Shown here one piece after another: positions 57,069 through 64,000 of a DNA stretch of 64,000 bases. The stretch covers positions 558,001 through 622,000 of the forward strand of contig CAWCWP010000002.1 in assembly GCA_963799315.1 (NCBI GenBank), in the 5' to 3' direction. The stretch's first letter is position 1; every line of letters starts with the position of its first letter. This stretch comes from Parerythrobacter_A sp963799315 (GTDB lineage: Bacteria > Pseudomonadota > Alphaproteobacteria > Sphingomonadales > Sphingomonadaceae). Both the position numbers and the translations under genes were made by a program. The notes beneath the pieces were generated by a model. The model was not told the DNA's origin, did no database searches, and saw only the letters and a list, made by a program, of their open reading frames with translations.

Positions 57069-57487
57069 TCCCCGCGCTCCCGCTTCCAAGGACCTAAAGC
57101 AGCTTCAGCCATGCCGCACAAAACGGCAGGACTTTCTCCAAGAGTTACCGTGTATACTTGGACGGTTCCGCCGCTGGCCAACGAGGCGACCCTACATATT
57201 GCATCACGGTAATCCAACAAAGCTCGCTGCGTTGGGAAAGCATCTTTGCATTCGACAAGACGAAATCCCTTGTCCGACATTACAGCTTCGCCCGTTTCCA
57301 GAAGGACAATTGGCACGCTGCGCCCATCTGGAGCAATCCGAGCCATGCATGATATGTCAGCGCGTCCCGCTACTGCTGGATTGAACCGCGCTTGCGCATC
57401 CATGGCTGCACTGACACCCAGAGATGCCGTGGATATCGTCGCGGCCATCGTCAACTTAGCAGCAATGAGCAGATTTCTCTTAGACAT
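57065..57487 (-). CDS. small exported protein of the RHS operon
   Basis: 140 residues from the ATG at 57485-57487, 1 nt after the upstream stop. A signal peptide (SKRNLLIAAKLTMAATISTA to SAAMDAQA) is followed by a small domain with three cysteines (ADISCMARIA, LVECKDAFPTQRALLDYRDA, ICRVASLASGGTVQVYTVTL). Its TGA overlaps the start of the large RHS gene. The family is not recognised. Position suggests an accessory or chaperone-like protein for the RHS product. Confidence 0.7.
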   Translation of the reverse strand: MSKRNLLIAAKLTMAATISTASLGVSAAMDAQARFNPAVAGRADISCMARIAPDGRSVPIVLLETGEAVMSDKGFRLVECKDAFPTQRALLDYRDAICRVASLASGGTVQVYTVTLGESPAVLCGMAEAALGPWKRERGE

Positions 57488-57488
57488 C

Positions 57489-58103
57489 TCAGAATTCCTC
57501 CTGCCCGCCGCCGCCACACATGGACGTAGTGATGAACAGTTGGCCATTCGACGGTGCGCCGAGACTATCCTCAACCGTATAACTTACAGTCGATTGATCG
57601 CCCGACGGCCCAAACGACACCTGCACCGAGCTTGCTGAAACGATCTGCGCAAATCCAGCACCCGAGTCGCTTGAAACGGAGGTAAGGGTGAGAGGGTAAT
57701 GGCTTTCCGCATCGCTATCATTCGCCGTCAAATTTACTGTCAAGAAGGTGTTGCAACGCCCGGATGCAAAGTCATTTTGAACGGTCGGAGGCGTATTGTT
57801 TGGCGGAGGTGGAGGTGGTGGAGGCGGGGGTGGCGGAGGCGGGTTCTGGGAACCGCCGCTACTGGTAACGCATGTCGCCGCCACCCCGTTGGAAGTTGCT
57901 TTGTATGCTGTACGATTACCCGCCGAATCGTAGCAGTAGGAGTGTGTCTCATTTGAATTTTGACCACCAGCAGTTTTCGCGACCACCAATCTGCCATGCA
58001 CGTCATACGTGTATGTCTCAGTGCTGGACTGCGCAGAAAGCGGCTCGCCAAGCAAAGCTGGTGCGAGTGCCAGTGCTGCACAAGTAAGGTAGAAACTCCG
58101 CAA
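57489..58103 (-). CDS. exported RHS-like protein with poly-proline linker and Ig-like domain
   Basis: About 204 residues from a TTG at 58101-58103 behind GGGGAGAG; an in-frame ATG at 58145 is the alternative. A signal peptide (LRSFYLTCAALALAPALLGE) precedes two YD-type repeats (STETYTYDVHGRLVVAKTAG, HSYCYDSAGNRTAYKATSNG). A run of fourteen prolines follows, then a bacterial Ig/cadherin-like domain (NTPPTVQNDFASGRC, FLTVNLTANDSDAESHYPLT). It heads an operon that continues with the small exported protein, the large RHS protein and the lipoprotein. It may act as a surface anchor or accessory of the RHS system. Confidence 0.75.
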   Translation of the reverse strand: MRSFYLTCAALALAPALLGEPLSAQSSTETYTYDVHGRLVVAKTAGGQNSNETHSYCYDSAGNRTAYKATSNGVAATCVTSSGGSQNPPPPPPPPPPPPPPNNTPPTVQNDFASGRCNTFLTVNLTANDSDAESHYPLTLTSVSSDSGAGFAQIVSASSVQVSFGPSGDQSTVSYTVEDSLGAPSNGQLFITTSMCGGGGQEEF

Positions 58104-58263
58104 TTCGACTCTCCCCGTTTTTTCATAAGTCGACCCGACGTCCATGAACTGTCAATTGATATTTATGTAGCTCGGCATATTTAAGAGCGGCCTTCGCATC
58201 GAAAACTTGTCTTTTAAGTGTCACAAAGACACTGCGGATACCTAGATCATCCCCGCTCGCTAA

Positions 58264-58853
58264 TCATTCTCTGGTTGTAGAGTCCCTTGGGGGTCTGGGG
58301 CTTAAATTTGATTTCGGTGGCGTGTGGCATCCGCTAAGGCTGACGATGCTGCCACGCTCATCCGCCATGAGGAAGCGCCTGTCGGCAAGGCGTGCGCCAT
58401 TTTACTGGATGATGGGATTGTCGATGCCGGGGCCGTGGACGTAGCGGCTGACGATAGCACCTTTCGTATCGTGCTGCGCGATCATGGCGGCCCCGTCATA
58501 ACCAAACCGTGCCACCCCGCCATCATTCGCCAGCGTCGCCAAGCAGCCGACCGGATCGTAAGTAAGCACCGCACCGCCCGGCCCTGCCACCAGCATGTTT
58601 TCGGCATTGTAGGTGTAGCCGTCCGCACTTGACGTCACCAAATTACCGCGCGCATCGTAAGTCAGGTTGACGCTGTCAGCTAGTTCAGGCCATTCGCAAG
58701 ATAGCCGCGATCAACACTGTAGTGATTGCGCCAGCTATACAGATCATTGCTGAGCGTGCGGTGCGTGGTCTGACCCGCCGGGTTAAACACGAAGCTTGTG
58801 GTAACGTCGCTCGCGGTGCCTGCAAGATCATCGCCGAGTGTAGACAGCTTCGT
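58264..58853 (-). pseudogene. RHS core remnant
   Basis: Fragments of an RHS protein in changing frames: TTSFVFNPAGQTTHRTLSND and YSVDRGYLANGLN (58680-58853); then, after a frame change, TYDARGNLVTSS, YTYNAENMLVAGPGGAVLTY, RFGYDGAAMIAQHDTKGA and YVHGPGIDNPIIQ. A TAA at about 58402 interrupts it before RRFLMADERGSIVSLSG, which ends at 58264. This is debris of an RHS core, upstream of the operon at 58103. It begins abruptly at the junction with an IS5 transposase fragment. Confidence 0.75.
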
Positions 58854-59030
58854 GCCGTACTTGGCTGGAACATCGCGCCAGGGCGCGCCGCAGCGAAGCT
58901 GCCAGAGTATGCTGTTGATGTTAGAACAATTTTGTTCAGACCGTTTGCCACGCCCACGGTTCGATGCCTCAATTGGCAACGAAACCTTTAAAACACACCA
59001 TCCTGCATCAGCGAGATCGCCTCGGCTTAA
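58854..59030 (-). pseudogene. IS5-family transposase N-terminal fragment joined to RHS debris
   Basis: LSRGDLADAGWCVLKVSLPI, SNRGRGKRSEQNCSNINSIL and WQLRCGAPWRDVPAKYG are the N-terminal segment of an IS5-type transposase, of another subtype than the fragment at 51036. It runs in frame straight into RHS-like sequence (TKLSTLGDDLAG), so a deletion or recombination has fused the two remnants. Confidence 0.75.
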
Positions 59031-59107
59031 GCCTACTTCCAAAAGGCAGCCTTGAATCAAGAAACCAGCAATACGTCAACCAATTTGACCACGCCGCCTA
59101 GACCTAC

Positions 59108-59440
59108 TCAGATATTGCCAGAAGTGATAAAGACCCGTGATATCTGCCTAATATTACCGTCGAGTTCGATAACCAGAGGGCTACCAAGCTTCTTAACTTT
59201 CTGAACGGCGTAGAGAACACCCTCATCTTCTCTTTTAGGAGGCTGAATAACTCTCGGCACAAAAACATACGGCATATTTTCCACTTCGCTTAAGCCATTT
59301 GCCTTCCTAGACCCTTCAGGGTACAAGGCGAGGCAAGGCACCTCAATACCGGCTAAAGCGCATTTAATATGAAATGCTTCAAAGGCCCATTTTTCAGAGG
59401 AACCACGGTTACATATTTCTTCTATTAGTACGTGAAACAT
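59108..59440 (-). CDS. candidate immunity protein of the second RHS toxin
   Basis: 110 residues, cytoplasmic in character, starting 17 nt behind the stop of the RHS gene at 59457. Recognisable stretches are MFHVLIEEICNRGSSEKWAF, AGIEVPCLALYPEGSRKANG and GVLYAVQKVKKLGSPLVIEL. I do not recognise the family. Small single-domain genes directly after an RHS toxin are normally the cognate immunity gene, and the ADP-ribosyltransferase-like toxin tip would act in the cytoplasm, matching an immunity protein without a signal peptide. Confidence 0.65.
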   Translation of the reverse strand: MFHVLIEEICNRGSSEKWAFEAFHIKCALAGIEVPCLALYPEGSRKANGLSEVENMPYVFVPRVIQPPKREDEGVLYAVQKVKKLGSPLVIELDGNIRQISRVFITSGNI

Positions 59441-59456
59441 TGCGACCTACCAATCA

Positions 59457-62400
59457 CTATTCAACCTCTTCTTTTGGCTCTCTATTACTAAGTATTAAAG
59501 ATTGATCATCAACGATGTTGACTTTGCTAGGATCGATCACTAAAACTTCAAAAGCTCCCCCTTCAAGTACTTGCCCGTCCTTTGTAGTAACAGGGGAAGC
59601 TGTTCCAGATTTCTCAACGTTATTGCTGTCCACGGTTCCGGTTGCCACACGTTCCAATGTATTATTCCAGTCCGGATCTAATGAAAAGTCATTTCGCAGC
59701 TCACCTTCATCATCGTATTGCCTTGGATCGGTTGTCGACCACCAACGTCCGCGTTGTTCGGCTTCTCCCCCGTATACCCGAAACACTTGCATTGTTCGTT
59801 GAGGTTCACCAACGATTTTTTCTAGCGCATGATTTATGCCAAATGCTGCCCCTAATAGCCCTACCCTTTTTGCAATGCTGACCAATACGCTTCCTCGCGA
59901 TTGTCCATTCGTCGCTGTGGGAGGCTTTACTTCGACTGTTGCTCTCGGAGGGTCATTCACCTTAGTGCCAGTAGGATCGACCCAGTTTACCGGATCATTC
60001 CCAACATACCCATACAGGTTCACGTTATCCTCATACCCAATAGGATCGGTCTGCATAAAGCGGCCTAGCCCTGGCGAATACATGCGGGCTTTGTAATAGT
60101 ACATGCCCAGGTCTGGCAGCCACACCTGCCCGGTGTATTGAAACCTGCCCGTGTTGGCGGTGCCTTGGATGCCGTATTCGTCGTAGGTATTGATGGCAGC
60201 GGCAGAGCCATCGTACTTGGTGCTCAGCACTATGGAGCCGCGTGCGTCGGCGTAGAGATTGCGGCGGGCGGAGGCGGCGGTGCTGCTTCCGGTGTATTCG
60301 GCGATGGGGTTGTCCGCGCCCGCTGCGGGGCCGTGGATGTAGCGGGCGAGCATGGTGCCCGAAGCGTTGTACTCGGCGACCAGCGCATCGCCGTCATAGA
60401 GGAACCGCTTCGGCCCCTGCGCGACACCGGAGAGGTAGTTCTCGACCTCATGCAAGCGGCCCAAAGGATCATAGCGCAGTTTGGCCTTGAGCTGACCGCT
60501 ATAGCCGCTGGTGTTCGTGGGGCACGCTTCGCCCGTCTTGGCGCGCATTTCGACCAAGCGGTTCTCGATATCGTATTTATAGGCGTATCGATTGTCGCGA
60601 GTGAGGTTGCCGTTGTCGTCGTAGCAATAGGATTGTCCGCTGACATTGGTGTACTGATTAAGGCCATTGGTCTGGTAGGTGCGCGTCACATCAACATGCC
60701 CGTCCCAGCTATAAGCGTTGTTGGTCTGCGTTTCGATCCTGATCTGGCTCGCCGGGTTGCGGGTGAAGGACCAAATGACGTTGTTGGCACCGCCGTTGGT
60801 CCAGCCCGTGCCGGCGAGGCGGCCTATCAAATCGTAGGTCCAGTCTTGGTCGGGCGCAGCGAAGTTGCGGTCTATCTGGCTTAATTCGCCGCGTGCATTG
60901 TAGTTGTAGTCGGCGATGACGGCGCCTGCGTGATCCTTCACCTGATTGAACTGGCCGCCGCTGGTGTAGCCGTAATGCGCATTCTTCCGCATCGGGATAG
61001 CCCAGTCGTGTGCGATTGCCCGCGGCGTCGTAATAATAATACAGCTGCCGCGTGACCCCATCCATCGTATCGTCGTTACGTGTGACCCGGCCATAGCGAT
61101 CGTAGATGGTTTGCAGCCCGTGCCCGTTAAGACTATCGAACCGCGCCGATTCCTGCAGCCCGCGTACATCGTATTTGTAGAACACATCGCGAGTGTGCGT
61201 GACATCGAGCCCGGCGCGGGTGGGGACGGTTTTCACGGTGACGCGATTGAGTTTGTCATAGGTGAAGCCGATCACCGAGTCATCGCGTTTGTGTAGGCTC
61301 GTGCGGTTACCATTGGGATCGTAGCTGTATTGCTCGTAATCTGCCGGATTGATCGCGCCGGCCGCGGTCTTGGAGGGAAAGTACCAATGCGTCTGGCGGT
61401 CGAACCCGTCATACAGCATCGAGGCCTTGAACCCGCGCGCATCAGTCATGCTCGCCATCTGGCCGTTCGGGGTGAAGGTGTAGGTCGCATAATCGCGCAC
61501 CAGCGGTGTGCCCAAAGCCTGCTCGATGCGGGTGACGCGACTTTCGGTGTCGTAATGCTTCTTGGTGATCCGGTCGGGGCCGTCATTGCCCGTGGTGCCT
61601 GGGGCACAGGCGTTACCGGAATTAGCTGGGTTCATCCGCACAGCACTGCACAGCTCGCGGTTGCGCGCGTCGTAATTCATTTGGCTGACGCTGAAAGTGG
61701 TACCGCCTGCCGTCACCACCGACTTCGTAGCCAAGCGGCGCGAATTGTAGATTGTGCTAACCTCGCTTATCGCCTGAACGAAGGACAGAGTGGTCGGCGA
61801 CAACGCGGTGGCGGTGCCCGCCACAGTACCCGTCTCAATTTTGAGTACCTGGTCGTCGGCATCACGATAAGTGGTTTTCGTAGCGGGCCTGAAACCGTTT
61901 TCACCCTTGGAACCGATCTCCCAGATTTTCCGCCCGAGAATATCGTAACGAGCATAGGTTGCATCATCGCTGCCCGGCAGCGGGCCGTCGGCTGACAGTT
62001 GACGGCCAGCCGCATCGTAAGTGTAATTGACGGTAAGCGGCGTGGTGCCAACACCGTCAGTTGCGGTCTCACTTTCAGGTAGGCTGGTCGCCTTGAAATA
62101 AGTAAACTCGCGAACGAAGGACTGCGCTGTACCGCAAGTTAGCTCATTTCCACTAGCATCGGTTTCACAAACCTCTTCACGCAAAAGGCGTGGCGCACAC
62201 CTCGGGCTCCCGGAGAAGCCCATAGAGGACATGGTGCCGCATACTTCACCGTTAATTGGAGTTAAGTCCGACCAAGTGTTCTTAACCTTGCGGCGCCGAT
62301 TTTGCTCGTCGACTGGATCTATCTGCGATAGCATACCTCCATGCCCTGTATCCCAAGTAAAATCGGTTTGATTGCCGTTTGCGTCGGTTGTAGATATTGG

Positions 62401-63774
62401 GCGAAAACATGCAAAGCCAAAATTACATTGCGTAGTTGCGAAGCTTGCTGACTCAACCAAGTCCGCCTCTGGACTGCCAGGTTTCGCGCTCGCTATGCGC
62501 GAAATCAGATTGCCATAGAGGTTGTAATTTACCTCGACCGCGTTCCCCTCAGGGTAGACAATCTTTTTAAGTTTCTGCATCCCGGTATATTCATAGCTAG
62601 TTACGCGGCCTTGTGAATCAGTAATCGAATCGATGCGACGACGCGGCTCTCCTTGTTTACCAGCAGGCCCTAAAGTGTTCGTAATCTCGATCTTTCGATA
62701 AAACCCATCTGACCCGGTGATGGTGATGTTATCCATCGTCCGCCTCCACGTTCCGTCAACGCCGTAGCTTACGACATGTGGCCAATGCGTGTCCGGCATA
62801 GATACGTAGGTATAGTTCACCCCATCACTGGTTACCGTGCGGGTCTGCGAATTCTGTTGTCGCGACGTGTTGAATGCATCTGTTGTTTCGCCCGGCAACC
62901 TCATCCGGCTGCCCTTCTGAGCAGGCCACTCGGGGTTTATATCCGGAAGACAAACACAACTATAAGTCCTGCCTCCGATGTCGGTCGGCCCTCCTGTATA
63001 ATCCAGCGAAGCGAGCGCAACTGATGGGTTATCGATCGCAACAATCTCAGCTCTTTTCAATGAACCCCAAGAGGAGTTTGCAGAATTCGAATGATAAGTA
63101 AACCGAAGCTCATATCCGGCCGTGCTTGTTACTACCACTGGACGATGACGCACGATTCCTGATAGATTTATTGAGTCGTAAGCGATGCTAAGATCACGTC
63201 CACCCGGATTCAAGATTTCGTAAGCAAGGAACTGTCTTGTTGTTGGCGGAGCTGTACCCGAGTGGTGTTGTGTTTGCGTAACAAACGACATGGATCTGCC
63301 GGTCCCGCCTTGAATAAAAACATATCCCCCAAACCCTTGTCCTGGAGTACCTTCGTCACCGTTCGTTAGCAGCCTGGACCCAGTTCCTTTGTCAGAATAG
63401 CAAACCGTAGTTTGGCACACTCTAAAGGCGTCGGATGCAATACCACCAGCTGAGACTGTGTATATAGCTTGACCAGTCTCAGGCTGTTGTGAGCCAAGAT
63501 TAACCTCAATTGTAGGCATAAAATCTGTCAACTCACGGAAGGTCAATTCTGGAGCTGCCGGAATAGAAAGCGTTGGCATCTTCGATGTGCTGACATTATT
63601 TGTAGTAAGATCTATCCCATGTGGATCCTGGTAAACATCAATTGGCTTGATCTCCTGAGCTGCAACAGAGATATCACCGTGCCCAGAATAACAGAATACA
63701 AAAATAAAAATCGATAAAGCCATCACGAGTGTTTTTCGGATGACTGCCTTAATATTTGCTATCATGATCGACAT
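59457..63774 (-). CDS. RHS-repeat polymorphic toxin with ADP-ribosyltransferase-like tip; frameshift near 61000
   Basis: About 1,438 residues when one extra base is removed near 60995-61000 (RLGYPDAE joins NAHYGYTSGGQFNQVKD). Start 63774, or ATG 63765. A signal-anchor-like leader (VIRKTLVMALSIFIFVFCYS) precedes numerous YD repeats and the RHS core (GMYYYKARMYSPGLGRFMQT, DPIGYEDNVNLYGYVGNDPV, DPTGTK). The unique tip contains MQVFRVYGGEAEQRGRWWST, TDPRQYDDEGEL and EGGAFEVLVIDPSKVNIVDD. An Arg in a strand, a W-S-T-T segment and a terminal F-E-V glutamate are the spacing of the R-S-E class of ADP-ribosyltransferase toxins. That call is by pattern only. Confidence 0.85.
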
Positions 63775-63792
63775 CCCATTTTTCAGGCCAAA

Positions 63793-64000
63793 TCAGACTT
63801 CGCGCGCCGTTTTATAAACGCTAGATACCCGTGCATCAGTGCTTTTGCAAGTATCTTGAATTATATGCTTTGTTTTGCCTGCAAAAAGGGGCCAACGTTT
63901 AATAAGATCTTTATTCCGGAAGGTCGCTGCCCTAGCCACAGCAAATGTGTAATGCGGAGCAAGTACGTCATACATGCGGCTATTAACAAGTTTTCCTCCA
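63793..64000 (-). CDS. partial gene running off the right edge
   Basis: The reverse-strand frame is open from the window edge to TGA at 63793-63795 and gives 68 residues (SRMYDVLAPHYTFAVARAAT, FRNKDLIKRWPLFAGKTKHI, DTCKSTDARVSSVYKTAREV). It ends 18 nt before the RHS start at 63774. No family is recognised. By position it could be the accessory gene preceding the RHS gene, like the one at 57065. An in-frame ATG at 63975 would alternatively make it a 60-residue protein. Confidence 0.45.
   Translation of the reverse strand, partial: GGKLVNSRMYDVLAPHYTFAVARAATFRNKDLIKRWPLFAGKTKHIIQDTCKSTDARVSSVYKTAREV

Overview
The window looks like a chromosomal segment of a GC-rich alphaproteobacterium, most likely in the order Sphingomonadales (Erythrobacteraceae or Sphingomonadaceae type). 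This rests on dense GC-rich coding, DUF4402 proteins, a TonB-dependent receptor beside a GH78 rhamnosidase, paired acyl-CoA dehydrogenases and a LuxR/hydrolase regulator. The taxon is inference. I see no rRNA, tRNA or CRISPR array.

Layout. 1-1.6 kb: three DUF4402 secreted proteins (one cut by the window edge, one shattered by frameshifts). 1.8-8.7 kb: lipid genes (two acyl-CoA dehydrogenases, a wax-ester synthase/DGAT with a very basic tail, an alpha/beta hydrolase) and an envelope protein. 8.7-21.8 kb: a complete L-rhamnose unit with sugar kinase, fused aldolase/dehydrogenase, isomerase, alpha-L-rhamnosidase, DeoR regulator, TonB receptor, sugar symporter and FMN lactate dehydrogenase. Several of its genes overlap by ATGA or GTGA.

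21.9-28.4 kb: a mycosporine-like amino acid (MAA, UV sunscreen) cluster in the order mysB (O-methyltransferase), mysC (ATP-grasp), mysD (D-Ala-D-Ala ligase-like), mysA-type sedoheptulose-7-phosphate cyclase, an HAD-like protein lacking its catalytic aspartates, and a TauD-type dioxygenase. The cyclase motif differs from cyanobacterial MysA, so the product may not be a standard MAA. 28.4-35.4 kb: sulfotransferase, Crp/Fnr regulator, three glycosyltransferases and a fused sucrose-phosphate synthase/phosphatase. 35.8-42.2 kb: a trimeric autotransporter adhesin, a broken MFS gene and a PAS/LuxR regulator fused to a catalytically dead alpha/beta hydrolase.

42.5-51.8 kb: an accessory island between two copies of a 55-bp direct repeat. 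A tight minus-strand operon encodes a minimal nucleotidyltransferase, an XRE/ImmA-like metallopeptidase, a Cys-rich DUF4186 protein, a radical SAM enzyme, a DPPW methyltransferase, an ASCH protein and a P-loop kinase. Divergently lie a second kinase-like protein with a degraded P-loop and a patatin-GAF phospholipase. I do not recognise this combination; it is my main candidate for an undescribed nucleic-acid-modification or defence system. 52-64 kb: a polymorphic-toxin locus with two large RHS proteins carrying different C-terminal domains, small candidate immunity proteins, and RHS/IS5 debris.

Many genes in this window are interrupted by a single-base frameshift, mostly one extra base in a short homopolymer, while coding similarity continues in the new frame. 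Draft-assembly error and recent pseudogenisation are both possible. Affected genes are described as one locus with the break position stated.
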